Positions 1-11,199 of a stretch of DNA of 64,000 nucleotides are shown one piece after another. The stretch lies in NCBI GenBank assembly GCA_964034945.1, contig OZ035960.1:50843706-50907705 (forward strand), read 5' to 3'. The translations under genes were made by a program, and so were the position numbers. Within the stretch, counting starts at the first letter, position 1. Each line of letters starts with the position of its first letter. The DNA comes from Chrysopilus asiliformis. Taxonomy: Eukaryota > Arthropoda > Insecta > Diptera > Rhagionidae. Under the pieces are notes generated by a model. That model was not told where the DNA came from. It ran no database searches and saw only the letters and a list, made by a program, of their open reading frames with translations.

Positions 1-1030
1 TAGTGTCGACAAAGTCGTGGGCATTACGACCAATAGGGACGCCTTTGAAGACGAAGTTTCCACTTTACGACCTATAAGGTTACTTGGGAAATGTCTGTGA
101 TTGTGTATAGACTTTGGAGATTTTTGCCTTTTGTACCCTGGAGACCACAGACCAAAGTCTCTCGTCGTGTATTTCTACCTTAACGATTTAAGAACTCAAA
201 AAAAGCAAAAACGAGCTTGGATTCCGATATAAAATAATAAAACTTACCGAAAGTAGTGAAGATATTTTTTATCCACTTGAAGATGAGTATAACCGTTTAC
301 CAATTAATATCACAAAAAGTAGTTCCGTGGTTCCTAACCTTTTTTTCTCGCGACCCCCTTTTCAAAATTAAAAGGATGGCGAGCGCCTTGTCCGTCCATG
401 GTCAAAAGATTAAATGGTTATTGCAAAGAATGTGCCGCAGACAAAATTATTACAAAAATAAAATTACGCAAGTTAAAATCATTTAAGAAACTATGGCAGT
501 CGTCAAATACCCTATATGGCGTGACAAATAGATTCAAAATCATTATAATATTCCGATTCAATTTTTTTAAAGCTACTTCGATGGAATACTTTTTCTATTA
601 GATTTCTACATTTCTAATCAAACTTGTAGAAATTATTTTTCAATACTTTTCACCAACAGCATTAAATGGGTATATTTTCAATGGTTTTTGTATTAACTTT
701 TAATCCCAATTCTGGAATTCGATATTTTTTAATAAAATCTGTATAATTTTCCAATATGTTTTTAAATTTTTCCTTCCGTTATAATTCGCATATTGTCTGC
801 AACATCCGAGTATATACGGTAAAAAGGAAGTAGTAAACAACGGAGGTGTTTAAAAAGCACTGTTTTTTTAATACTTCCCTTTTTCAATAAATCAAATTTT
901 TACTGATAATAATATATTTGCCAACAGCATTAAATGGGTATTAACTGATAATAATTATTTTTGAATAATGTTAATTTTTTTAGACAGCGCATTTGGATTA
1001 CAACGTAATCGGAAAATACATTCAAAAAAT
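1..1030. other. Unassigned AT-rich DNA
   Basis: I see no gene here. The short reading frames at 256-601 overlap in different phases, are rich in Lys/Ile/Phe as expected from AT-rich DNA, and match no family I recognise. The phrase CAACAGCATTAAATGGGTAT occurs twice (about 655 and 922), a small dispersed repeat. Confidence 0.6.
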
Positions 1031-1188
1031 AATCCGGGCACCAATCATTTATTCCGACGCGTCTCTGTCTTTCGACTTCGACGCAGCTTTTCAATTTCAA
1101 ACTGCAGATATGGCGAAGTCAAGAGTTAAAAGCTGCGTCGAAGTCGAAAGACAGAGACGCGTCGGAATACATGATTGGTGCCCCGATT
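1031..1188. repeat. Near-perfect 158-bp foldback (long hairpin)
   Basis: The left arm starts AATCCGGGCACCAATCAT and the right arm ends ATTGGTGCCCCGATT. The two arms, each about 60 bases, are reverse complements with only a few mismatches and enclose a loop of about 30 bases. The 69-codon reading frame across it is an artefact of the palindrome. I could not define a clean target-site duplication. The shape fits a foldback or MITE-type element, or a long hairpin RNA source. Confidence 0.8.
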
Positions 1189-3767
1189 GCATTAAATTTT
1201 AATAAAAAAAGTATTAAAATCAATAACATATCTGGATTATGATTTAAGAAAAAAAGATTTAAAAAATAATCTTTCGCGAGATTAAATGTTAATCTTTTTT
1301 CGGTGTGGAACTGTATACAACAACAGAAAGATTAAAATTTAGCACAAAAATTTTTACCGTGTATTCACAGCTCATCTAATACTAAAAATCTGGGAGGGGG
1401 TTGAAATGGAGAAGACCAGCTAAATTTTTAAGAAGATTTTTTTCGGGTGAGAAATTCGATGTTTATCACAAAAAATTACATCTCAATAAGTGGAAGGGTT
1501 CAAAAATTAATTTTGTGAGGGATACGGAGAGGGGAAAGACCAATGTGAAGTATTTTATCTTTTATGCTGCAAATATTACTTGCCTGTGTACGAAATTTAA
1601 TTAAACTGTGTTGAAGATAAAAAATCTGAGTCTGAAAAAAAATATATTATTTTTTAGGTGATAACATCGAAAACCTAATTGTGTGTCAAAAGAGCAGTAA
1701 ACAGGAAATGAAGTTAAATCAAGGGTTAAACATTTCTATAATATGTCCACGAAAAAATGTCCACAAGATACTGATCAAAGCCATTGGCTTTAAAAAAAAT
1801 ATTTAAAACAAACTTGAGGTTAATAAATTGTCAAATCTTTCACTGCATGTAATTTAACGTCTGCCATCGTACAACGGTCACACAAAATTCCAACGCCACC
1901 GCAGAATGTAAAACTATGAAAATTTTGTATTTTAAACGTATTCCAGCATCAGACTGGATGGAATTTGTTCGAAAATTCTATTTTGAGATTTCTGCATAAA
2001 TTTCCAAATTAACCCAAGCCAATCTTAACGATGATGAAGAAAATATAAATATTTTCAGAGCGTAAATTAAGGCTGTAATAAAACTTGTGACGATATCGCT
2101 ATAAAGAGGAAATTCATGATAATTTGTTTAATTTAATATTTATAAACACACTTTTTTGTGTGCTCGCGAGACTTCTTTGTTTCAAACAGGCAAAACTCAT
2201 TTCGAAGTGAGAAAAAACTTTTGAAAAAAATATTTATTTGCCATTAAGCGATTCATAAATATGCAAATCAAATTTTAATGAAATGTTAATCGCTGTTTAA
2301 TATAATCGTTTCGATGCACTTCGCCTTTTGTTTTGGGCCATGTTTTATGCAATCTTCAGTCTTGAATCTGATATTTCAAATTTTTCAAGTGTTTGGCGCC
2401 TCAAGTGTTTGAGATTTGTTTTTGATTTTGATTTGATTATAGAACTAGATCAAACGATCCAACGGCCTTTTGTTTGAAATCTAATTTTAATCACGGCACT
2501 CGCCGCTATTTCTGTGTGTGAAACTTGACTTTATCTAGGACACCTTGAAGATGATTAAGTGCTCATTTGGCTATGGCTACCTGGTAGAAAAAATCTCACA
2601 GAAATTAAGATTTAAGGTCCTATAAATCTTTATCGCCAAATGTGCCGAAAGCCAAAGCAATCGAATATGTTTTTTCAATGTATTTTAGTTGCCAGTTGAC
2701 TTTTCTCAATCTATCGGTGGGGCGCGTTGATGTCATATTTTTTCTGGTTTTTGATTACTACACAAATATTATTTCGGCAATAAAATGTATAAATATTTCT
2801 GTTTTAGCACATGTTCCAAGTCAATATCATCGAGTAATTTTTTTGGCAAATTGAATAAAATTTTAAATAACGTGAACAAGTGGAGGGAAATTGGGCGAGG
2901 AAACTAGGTTAAAAAGTTGATGGCATATTTTTACAAATTTTGGATATTTATTATTGCCTAGAGGCTACATCCCGGTCTGTTTTGTGGTTAAAGCCCTTTC
3001 TGGCCCCTATGGCATCTCATTTGACTCGGGCTTGCGTAACACTACCGCACTTCCAATAAAATGGAATCAAAATCGCAAGAGAGCTTTGAAAAATATCATT
3101 GAAGGATGTTAAAAAGTTGACGAGTTGAGGAAATTTCAGTAGTGATGAAATATTTTTAGACCACAACCATTCAATACTGAAAAGTCGAACAAGAAACTGT
3201 CAAAGATTTAGGAGATAGCAGGGGAGAGGTCACTAAGATCGGTGGAAGAAGAGGGGGAATATACAGACTTTAACCCCTTGAGACCGCGGAGTCATGTATG
3301 ACCCCACCACTTTTTTGTACAAAATGACTAGGTCGTCTTGTAGTGGTTTTTATCTGACATATATTTCTTTTTGTTTTGTCATATTTAAGAATGAACCCAA
3401 AAAAGATTTTCTGCGTTTCATGATTTGTGGATCTCGGCCTCAGGAGGTTAAAGGAGTTTTTTTAAAAAAAAAACGAGACAGTTAAAAAACGAGAACCCGA
3501 TAAAAATTTCTTATGTGGTCAGCACAGGAAGGCATTGCCTGGGAAAGAAAGAGTTAATTTATTTAAGGGCAAATTAGCTTCAAAAAGCATTTAATGTTAA
3601 TTTGTATTTTGAACGTCAACGTTGTATATAGAACTTTTTGCCCGAGCTATGATTTTTTTTTGTGATTGCACTTTAGTAGAAAATTGTAATTTTCGAAGGA
3701 TTTCCACGTGTTGAGGGTACATAAGTGAGCCAAATTTGAAAGAAATCAAAGACGAAAATGTTTTTGT
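1189..3767. other. Unassigned AT-rich DNA
   Basis: No supported gene. Frames of 60-70 codons at 1401, 2642 and 3294 show no recognisable domain and no splice context that I trust. There is a purine-rich patch at about 3210-3260. The segment may be intronic or intergenic. Confidence 0.55.
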
Positions 3768-4320
3768 ACCCGTATGGTGAAACCAAAGGGTATATTAAAA
3801 TTGCCTTACCGTTTGTAACGCCAAGATCCCGTCATCACACACAAAAATGAATTACATCTATGTATTTAGAATGATAAAAATAATTAATTTTTGCATGTCC
3901 GTCCGTCCGTCCGTCTGACCGTCCGTCCGTCCGTCTGTCGGTCCGTCCGTCCGTCTGCCCGTCTGTCCGTCTATCCAACTGTGGCGCGGATTTCGGGCGC
4001 ACGGATTGAGCTAAAGACTTAAAATTTTGCACAGATTCGTTTTTCGTAAAATGCGAGGCTAAGTTCGTTAATGGGCAAAAATGGACCATTAGGGGGGGGG
4101 TACCCCCCATACGAACGAAAACGCTTTTTTGCAAATATCTCAAAAAACGGTGCATCTTATCAGAAAAGTGCAAGAACAAAAGTTATTTAGGATATGATTC
4201 TACATAAAACTTCCTTACATCAAAATCCAATTGGAATAAATTTTAAAAAATCTTATTGAAAAGTTTGCCTCCAAAGTGGAATTTTGGTACATCTGTTCCA
4301 GATTGGAAATTTTAGCTTTT
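3768..4320 (+). repeat. (GTCY)n-bearing dispersed repeat, family A copy 1
   Basis: It opens with TACCCGTATGGTGAAACC, then GTTTGTAACGCCAAGATCCC, then a GTCC/GTCT tetranucleotide array at about 3898-3972, then a tail with GCGCACGGATTGAGCT and a GGGGTACCCCCC palindrome. The same order recurs at 38428-39040 (same strand) and 58675-59216 (opposite strand). A short conserved core beside a (GTCY)n proto-microsatellite resembles dipteran mini-me or Helentron-related repeats; that class is an inference. The 114-codon minus-strand frame over the array (3835-4179) is a repeat artefact. Confidence 0.8.
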
Positions 4321-4652
4321 GCTATGTTTACTCATTCATTTCGTATGAACTGAATTCACCTTTATGGTAATTTTGATGAAAATCCCGCAGCGATTCTAGT
4401 CCTACAGGGGATCGAGTTAAAGGAAACGGGGTTGTAAAGGATTCGATGTATAAACTTGGTGGGGAGAAAACATGTTTAAAGCACGAACCATTTAGTTCTA
4501 AAAAGCTAATCAAAAGCCACCGAGAGTTTTGAAAGCTATCGGTAGAGGGGAGATCAAGGCAAGATTAAAATTTAGGGGGAAAAAACGCCATTAAGCTTTG
4601 CACGCAGTATCTAATGGTCAAAACCAGATGGAAATATCTTTATAAAAATATC
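4321..4652. other. Unassigned spacer
   Basis: No gene seen. It contains a small minus-strand frame (4328-4513) with no recognisable features. Confidence 0.5.
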
Positions 4653-4918
4653 TTAACACGTTGGCTACCATGTAAGTTACCGGTGTACACACACTATTTT
4701 CATTACCGTCAGTTTCTCAAGTTCCATGGTTGAGTGCAGTCGCTCGTGCGGTACAAAGGGGTTTTTTTGTCCGTTATATTTTATTCGATTCGTTCGTTTT
4801 TGTCTGTATTGATCTTGTGTTCACTGGTGACTCACAAAGTACAGAAATGATTTTTGCGTTTTTTCCCAGTGTATACTAGCGGAGTAAGCGTTTTTTTGGC
4901 TGGTAGCCAACGTGTTAA
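4653..4918 (+). mobile_element. TTAA-flanked MITE (piggyBac-like), copy 1
   Basis: A 258-bp element (4657-4914) is bounded on both sides by TTAA. Its terminal inverted repeats read CACGTTGGCTACCA at the left and TGGTAGCCAACGTG at the right. It has no coding capacity. A second, inverted copy lies at 33437-33697, also between two TTAA tetramers, and is very similar throughout. Duplication of TTAA is the hallmark of piggyBac-superfamily insertion, so a non-autonomous piggyBac-type element is the best call. The ends do not look like canonical piggyBac CCC termini. Confidence 0.85.
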
Positions 4919-4939
4919 GTCCTGATTATACGTTCTGAA

Positions 4940-5230
4940 TTAGTCGGGACAGTGTTAGAATCTTGGTCTCCCGGAAACTAAATTTTTCTTTTGAATGATT
5001 CAGTTTAGTGTTTTAGTTTGTCAAACGCTAGAAAAATCTAACACCAAATATGTAAAAATATCCTATACTATTGTATTTAAGTTTTCGCCTGCGGCGCTTC
5101 TCCCTTTATTGACACTTTTACAATTTCAGGTCCAAATATTTACAGAATGTTAAGGAAACGAAAATTGATTTAAAAAATTTCGCCGTATTCCGTTTAAAAA
5201 GTTTCGCCTGTGGCGCATATTTATTATTAT
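4940..5230 (+). repeat. Repeat fragment carrying TCGCCTGCGGCGC motif
   Basis: It contains TTTTCGCCTGCGGCGC at 5082-5097 and a variant TTTCGCCTGTGGCGCA at 5202-5217. The intervening text (CACTTTTACAATTT ... TTTACAGAATGT) recurs near 63180-63230 beside another copy of the motif. This identifies an old dispersed repeat family with further fragments at about 9585, 16171, 28728 and 63117. Its transposon class is unknown. Confidence 0.6.
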
Positions 5231-5656
5231 TTCTTTTGTCGGATTTGATTTGGTTTTCATCTAAATCGTGTTTCGCTTGCTAAAATTTTTGTTCAAGGCT
5301 TTTTTGTTTTGTTGTCAGACATCCTTCCTTAGTCCGCCTCCCCTCCCCCCTTCGTTAATCTTATCTATAATTGACCCAAACAAATATGGTAGAATGACTC
5401 AAAACAAACATGTTTTCTCTAAGATGTTTTCTCTAAGATGTTCTCTATTAAAGGGCATGAAGTGGATAAATAAAATTTCCAATTCTACATCTGTCTGTAA
5501 TTTAAAGTTCTCTGAATCAAAAGCTGACAGAGTTTATATTTTGAGAACAATAATACCTTTTATTATTGTAATCGTTAAAATTTTAGGATGTTGTGTATTA
5601 CATTCCCCGTTTTTTTTTCTTTAAGTTGTGTTTTATGAATTCAATTAATCAAAGTT
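5231..5656. other. Unassigned spacer
   Basis: An open frame of 118 codons (5268-5624) is the longest here. It is low-complexity, rich in Phe/Leu/Lys, begins within transposon debris, and shows no motif. I treat it as chance. Confidence 0.5.
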
Positions 5657-6162
5657 AATCAGGGTATTCACAGTCCTCTTTTAAATTGCGAGTAATTTTA
5701 CCGCTCGGTAATTCAGTCAAATTTAACAGATTTTTACCGAGGCGGTAACTTGGTTCATGTAAAAATGAATTACCGGATTCGGTAATTGTATACATGCCTT
5801 GAGTCGTGTTTTCCGGCCCGGTTATTCGGTATCAAGAATCAACCGCGAGTGGCGCTAGTAATGTTTTTAGTTGTCAAATTTTCTCGCTGGTTTTTTGTTA
5901 ATCTCATCGGACTGCAAATTTTTCCAATTTTGATAGCCGTTGCCACAATAGAAATTCAAAAGAATACATCAAACCTGGATTTAAAGATATGTGACATATT
6001 TTACAATCAAATTCGCAGTTCATGATTTGGTCACGTATCCAATAAAAGCGCTGTTCTCAAATCTGTGCTGTGGGATGTTCACAGCAGAATATTTTCAGTC
6101 TTTTAATATTACCGAAAACACCGAATACCGAAAATTAAAAGAGGGCTGTGAATACCCTGAAT
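5657..6162 (+). mobile_element. Non-autonomous TIR element CAGGGTATTCAC, copy 1 (3-bp TSD AAT)
   Basis: The 500-bp element (5660-6159) has terminal inverted repeats of about 25 bp starting CAGGGTATTCACAG, and is flanked by AAT on both sides. A copy at 18111-18602 is flanked by AGT on both sides, which supports a 3-bp duplication. No transposase is encoded; the frames inside are shared with the second copy only because the DNA is. A 3-bp duplication fits PIF/Harbinger or CACTA-type transposases, but the CAGGG end is not diagnostic. Confidence 0.85.
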
Positions 6163-8474
6163 GTAAACAATTATTTAATAATTTGATCAAAAACAAAAAA
6201 AAAATAACACACACGATTGATTCGTGTCCAATAAGTATAATATTTTTAAAGATAGAAATATCCTTGCTATTCTTATCGGCCAATAGCCTATGCTATTAAC
6301 AACAGATTCTCAAGATATAGATTTTCTCATTTAAGATTTTTTTATATTTTAGCTTCCTATATGATTTTACCATCGAACTGTAAGCGAAGCCGCAAGGATA
6401 AACTCAGTGTACCTGAACGAGATTTAATTTTAACTCGAAATTGTATTTTTCTTTTTTTTTCTTTTTGCATTTCGGTTTACCTCCGTTTTGAACGATATAC
6501 GAACTTAGCCATTTTAAAATTGAATTTTGCACATACAAAATTCACACAAATCCACTCAGGATTGTATGCCAACGAACCGAAACAGTTTTTCTGTATTTGT
6601 GTTGTCCCTATAGAAACCCCGCAAGGATAATAAATCTCTCGGTATGATCCTTTAGCCACATACCTTCAGTTTTCCTGGAATTCACAGCAATTTTGTTTCG
6701 TTTCTCGTGTCCCTAAATTTTAACGATTTTACTGCAATCCCACGACTCTTTGTGACGACCACGAAATAGTAAAAGGCGAACCAGTTTTTTTTTCTCATTT
6801 TCAAAGATTTCATTAATTTTGCAGTAAATAAAACTAAGGATTAAAGTCTCTATAAATTTGTATTAATTAATTTTTATCGTTTTCATCGGATGCATAACGA
6901 TTGAAAACGCACAGATAATTTCGCATTTACAGAATTGTAAAAACCAAATCAGAACCGAACCGTTTTCTCATTTATCTTCCAACTTAATCAATTTTACTGT
7001 CAAAATTTTGAAACCGAATCTTCGGAATTGTGACCAGCAGAAAAAAAAACACTCCTGTCATACAGGACACCTGAGAAAATGTCATCCCATTAATAATCCC
7101 TTTTTTTCTGGACTGGCAGCGTAGGTAGACACTGGGACGCCCTGGTATCGAAGATTTCCTTCTGCCACCACCAGCACCGCAAAAGCGAATCTCCCAAGGC
7201 AAATGCATTGGATATAATAAGCTACCATTGCTTAAAACGAAAAAGTACGAACAAAAAACAATTTTGTGTTTTTTGATGTTTCGGGAATGGGTGCTGCTGC
7301 ATTTTCTAGATGCGCACAGTAAGAGATCTTTGGATTGGGCAAAAAAGGGTCCCAAGCGCCGATATGTCTGCTTTGATCGAGGCTCTGGAATCGGCTATTT
7401 TCTGACGATTTCTTCGTTCTCCTTTTTTTTCTTATATCCACTCTAGGTGCCCCGTACTCCCTAGGCACTCTTTGGCCGAACCTTTTCGTTTGTTCTTTTT
7501 TTCTGTCTAAATTTTACGACTGTGTGTTGTAAATTAAAAGAATTTCTGGTAACCGCGGGGCGTTTTATGGGATTTTTTTCAGTTTAGAACTTTTTCTAGC
7601 CGTCAGTGAACTTCTTTTTTCTAGGTTCTTGTCGATTTTTTTTTATTATTTTACCTTTTTGCTGAAGATGACTGTTAGTTTAATGGGATCAATAGTAATT
7701 TATTGGTCAATAAGGAATTTATGCTGAACCTTGAATTGAAGGTAAATCGGGAGATCGAAGGTAGAAAGAGTTTCGTAGACATTTCGTCTAGAAAATGATT
7801 TGTTGTTCATCAGGTATGATTGGCTGACGGAAAAGTGTGATATTGTTTTCATTCAGTTTTTTTCTTTGGTACGACCATGTTGTAAATGACAAGAATTTTG
7901 TTGATCTTCGATCACATAAAGTTTAATGATTCTGATAGGTCTGACGAACTTGACGTTTATTGTTCACATAAAAGTTGAACTGATCTATGATTCAGCGGTC
8001 AAATTAGCGTTTTTAAAATCGTGTTTTAGTGCCATTTATTTCCGGTTTTAATAGCGCTTTTATGAAATCAATGAGGAGAAGAATGCTGGCGATTCACAAA
8101 AAAGAATTGCTTTAACTGATTTTTACGATATATTATTTGAGTATTTAAATTTTTAGTGTTTTCCATCAAAGCTAAAAAAATACAGTAAGAAAAAAATTTG
8201 AAAAAAAATTAATTTGGTCTATGGCTTTCGATAATATGAATACACGTATTAATATGAACAGATACAAATATATTTTATCTAGTAGTTACTGGTTTGCTAA
8301 AAAATAGCTTTGCGGACAAAACACACCTTATGTTTTATTATTCATTATCTCCAAACAAAAATGGATTTTTTTTTAAAAGAAAGCTTTAAATTTGGTGTTA
8401 TCAATTATAGTGTGTTAACCTATTTCTACAGAAAAAACTACACCGATTTCAGGAGAGCTTACTAGAAATGTAAG
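6163..8474. other. Unassigned AT-rich DNA
   Basis: No supported gene. The stretch 6980-7480 is less AT-biased and open on both strands (123 codons minus, 78 codons minus, 72 codons plus), but the translations match nothing I recognise and overlap each other. The phrase CCGCAAGGATAA appears twice (about 6391 and 6618). Confidence 0.5.
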
Positions 8475-8918
8475 TTAAGCGAGAACTCCAATTGAGCAGA
8501 GGCAGCAGCAGAGGCAGAAGCAGTAGCAGTGGCAGAAGCAGAATCTGCTTTCTGTCCCACAATGAAATTTGAATTCTGACGAAAATAGCAGAAACCTGTC
8601 AAAACGTTGTACGTATTTATACCCGCGGCATGATTTGTCGTATAATATTTCGTTGTTTTTTAAGTATTCAATTAATTTCTCCTCCATTTCATGTATTACA
8701 AATATTTACTTCCGTCCATATATCCAAAAAATATCAACAACGATTTGTGAGGTTAAATTGAAAGCAGAAATTTAGAGATTAGAGCTAAAATGTGTTTCTG
8801 CTTCTGCCGCTGCCTCTGCTGCTGCTTTATTGGAGCTCAACAAATACGACGCTATGTGTTCTAAAGTTCTGCTTCTGCCTCTGCTGCTGCCTCTGCCCAA
8901 TTGGAGTTCTCGCTTTAA
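8475..8918. mobile_element. TTAA-flanked TIR element with CAG-rich ends
   Basis: The left end reads TTAA then GCGAGAACTCCAATTG, followed by a GCAGAGGCAGCAGCAG-type purine-rich run. The right end mirrors it (CAATTGGAGTTCTCGC, then TTTAA), so a TTAA target is present with one extra T at the right. Arms are about 45 bp. A third, internal copy of the CTGCTTCTGCC block lies near 8800-8830. There is no coding capacity. TTAA suggests piggyBac-type mobilisation, and the CAG/CTG-rich subterminal repeats are an unusual trait for such an element. Confidence 0.75.
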
Positions 8919-9206
8919 TCTTTATTTCCTTCCCTGCATTTTGAAATGTTAATTCAATTTGAATATTTTCATTGCGTGGATGAGGAAGGCATAACGAAGA
9001 TCGGCAAACGAAAATTTCAAAATATTTTTTTGAGAGCGATATTCGGGAACCTCTAAATTTTCTCTCGTTACTGCGATGCTTTTGTCTCCTATAATTAGGG
9101 TGATCAAACGTCTTGGATTAGCCGGGACACTCCCAGAAGCAAAACTTTTATCCCGAATTTCTCTATTTAGTGTTATACTCATACCGAGTTAAAAAAAGGG
9201 ATGAAT
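8919..9206. other. Unassigned spacer with old repeat fragment
   Basis: The stretch 9096-9150 (TTAGGGTGATCAAACGTC ... CCGGGACACTCCCAG) resembles the repeat phrases at 28616 and, in reverse, near 30830-30875. It is probably an old transposon fragment. No gene. Confidence 0.45.
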
Positions 9207-9460
9207 AAATGAGGCGTTAAAAGCTAGAGTGGACCGACCCACATAATCGAGTTTTTGAAGCTTTTTCACTTTTGTACTATTATTTACTGTAAATTTTTGG
9301 AAAAAAAATTTGTGTGGACTTTATTACTCAATGTTGAAATGTTCTTTTGTGCATCCAAACATTTTTATCTAGAAACTCACTCGCAATAGTGATTCAAACA
9401 CAAAAAAAATCACGATTTCGACATGTGGGTTGGTCCACTCTAGCTTTTAACGCCTCAAAT
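9207..9460. mobile_element. 246-bp MITE with long TIRs and 4-bp TSD AAAT
   Basis: Arms beginning GAGGCGTTAAAAGCTAGAG at 9211 and ending CTTTTAACGCCTC at 9456 are near-perfect reverse complements over about 34 bp. AAAT flanks both sides (9207-9210 and 9457-9460). The interior is AT-rich and non-coding. No second copy is in the window. Confidence 0.85.
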
Positions 9461-9793
9461 ATACAAAACATGTTCCATTTCAGCGAAACAATCTACCATT
9501 TGGCCCGGGGGTTGTTGTAAAATAATTTTCCCTTTCGGCGCATTTTTTCAATATATTTATACTTAGGTCGCCTATATCTCAATTTCTCCTGCGGCACATT
9601 CCTATTTAATCCCCGCCTGTTATTTTCAAGAGTTAACTCTTAGAGTAGTTTTGACGCGGTATTCTTCATTGAGTAGGTTTTACCGTAAAGAATTGTTTGC
9701 ATACTAATATCGACCCCTCTGTTTGACCGAGCCCTTCACCTGCTATTTTCTGAACCGTTAAAGCAATTTTAATCAGGTTTTCGTCATTGGATT
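9461..9793. repeat. Degenerate dispersed repeats
   Basis: It contains a weak CTCCTGCGGCACATT fragment (about 9586) of the TCGCCTGCGGCGC family, then a polypyrimidine phrase (CGACCCCTCTGTTTG ... CCTGCTATTTTCTGAACC) that recurs at about 10086-10140, 10190-10215 and 12268-12305. It reads as an old, diverged repeat later split by the inverted-repeat element at 9794. Confidence 0.5.
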
Positions 9794-10056
9794 AATTCTG
9801 TGGTCACAAGGAAAAACCGCTTAAGTCGAGTTATGTAGTTTTAAAGGTTGGTGAATATTTGAATTTTCCATATTCAGTTCTATATTCTGTCAAAATTTGG
9901 TTTTCATGCTGTATCCCTCTGAGGAATGGCAGAGCAAAAACCATATAACCTAAGTCAGTTTTGCTTGCAAAAACAAAAATAATCAAAACTTTAAACCCAA
10001 ATTACTCAAAACACGCTTTTTCGACTTAAGCAGTTTTTCTTTGTGACCACAGAATT
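9794..10056. repeat. 263-bp inverted-repeat element
   Basis: The left arm AATTCTGTGGTCACAAGG...CTTAAGTCGA is matched by the right arm TCGACTTAAG...TTGTGACCACAGAATT, about 35 bp each with few mismatches. It sits between halves of an older repeat, so it is likely a MITE insertion. The target-site duplication is not clear. No coding capacity. Confidence 0.75.
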
Positions 10057-10699
10057 GTCCCCCAATCAAAGTTTTCGTCCACTAATATCGACTACTCTCT
10101 CTGACTGTGGACCCCTCTTCTGCTATTCCGAGAACTCTAGTTTTCGTCAATGGGTACTATTTTTCCCCTAAAAATAACTTAACCTGTAAATCCCTCTCCA
10201 TCTATCCCCTGAAACGTTGGAGCAATTTTGAGGTGGTTTTTGCCTGTAGGTTATACAATAGTTTTGATCGTTCATTGTAATAGGGAATTATCTCCTTAAA
10301 AGTAAATGTTGAAATAACAAGCTTTTTGTAAATAAATGTGTAGCAGTTTTAGTTTCATAAGTAAACAAGTAACGGCATCTGTGGGATAACAGTACATTTT
10401 TTGTTTCACTTTTATAATGAATGTTATGACTTAATGTGATTCCATTATGCAAGAAAAAAAATATTTCAAAATATGGAGTTACACCACTTTTACAATAAAC
10501 GACACATATGTACATATATAATGAGAATTAAGGCTCGTTCCAAAACGGGAAACCGCAATTTTGGTAGGGATTCCGTAAGATCAGAGGCAATTGTCGATTT
10601 GTCGACTTTTCAAGTTGATCGTTTTACGGAAGGCGGACAACTTGAGAAGTCATCGAATCGACAGTCGCCTGTGTCCGTATGGAATTTCTATCCATTTTA
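10057..10699. other. Degenerate repeats and AT-rich spacer
   Basis: It continues the polypyrimidine repeat of 9650-9790. At 10560-10660 there are GTCGATTTGTCGACTTTTCAAG and related GTCGAC-containing segments that fold back on each other. No gene is recognised. Confidence 0.45.
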
Positions 10700-11141
10700 A
10701 GCCCAATGCAGACTAGCGATTTTTTTTTTTTTTTTTTTTTTTTTAGTTTCAGCCAGAGCTTAGGGGAAGACCCTTTAATGCCGAAGCACAGCTCAGGATG
10801 GTCGGAAGGACATTGCGAATACGATTGTGATTGTGATTGCGATTACGATTACGATTACGATTGCGATTACGATTACGATTGCGATTACGATTACGATTGC
10901 GATTGCGATTGCGATTGCGTTGCGATTGCGATTGCGATTGCGATTGCGATTGCGATTGCGATTGCGATTACGATTACGATTACGATTACGATTGCGATTA
11001 CGATTGCGATTACGATTGCGATTACGATTGAAGCTTCTCGACCTATGAGATCAAAGCTTTCAACGATAGGGACATGAAATCTTTGATCTCATTGGTCAAG
11101 GAAGCTCAATCGTAATCGCAATCGTTAGTCTGAATTGGGCT
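10700..11141. mobile_element. TIR element carrying a hexanucleotide array
   Basis: Ends AGCCCAATGCAGACTAGCGAT (left) and ATCGTTAGTCTGAATTGGGCT (right) are inverted repeats. Inside are a poly-T tract (about 10720-10744), a 55-bp block shared in reverse with 62942-62998, a (GATTGC/GATTAC)n array, and a second inverted pair GAGATCAAAG (about 11048) with CTTTGATCTC (about 11080). It encodes nothing credible; the 132-codon frame over it is the array read as Asp-Cys/Asp-Tyr or Ala-Ile/Thr-Ile repeats. Confidence 0.7.
10815..11030 (+). repeat. (GATTGC/GATTAC)n hexanucleotide array
   Basis: About 36 tandem units of GATTGC, GATTAC or GATTGT run with almost no interruption and one short phase slip near 10919. 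The array lies inside the inverted-repeat element 10700-11141. Its reading frames give Arg-Leu, Ala-Ile and Asp-Cys dipeptide repeats in the three phases, none of which should be taken as protein. Confidence 0.95.
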
Positions 11142-11199
11142 CTAGGACGGTAATTACTTTCTTCTTCTATTTATAAAGTGAAATTATTGTACTCATGAC

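Noticed and set aside
3835..4179. 114-codon minus-strand frame rich in Arg-Thr-Asp-Gly-Gln repeats
   Set aside because: It is the (GTCY)n array of a dispersed repeat read through; the same happens at 58852-59148, 43057-43272 and 61964-62179.
6984..7468. Overlapping 123- and 78-codon minus-strand frames as a gene
   Set aside because: They overlap each other and a plus-strand frame, and the translations show no recognisable domain or exon signals.
10679..11077. 132-codon frame (and two overlapping frames) across the hexanucleotide array
   Set aside because: The protein is the (GATTGC)n array translated as dipeptide repeats in each phase; all three frames are open for the same trivial reason.
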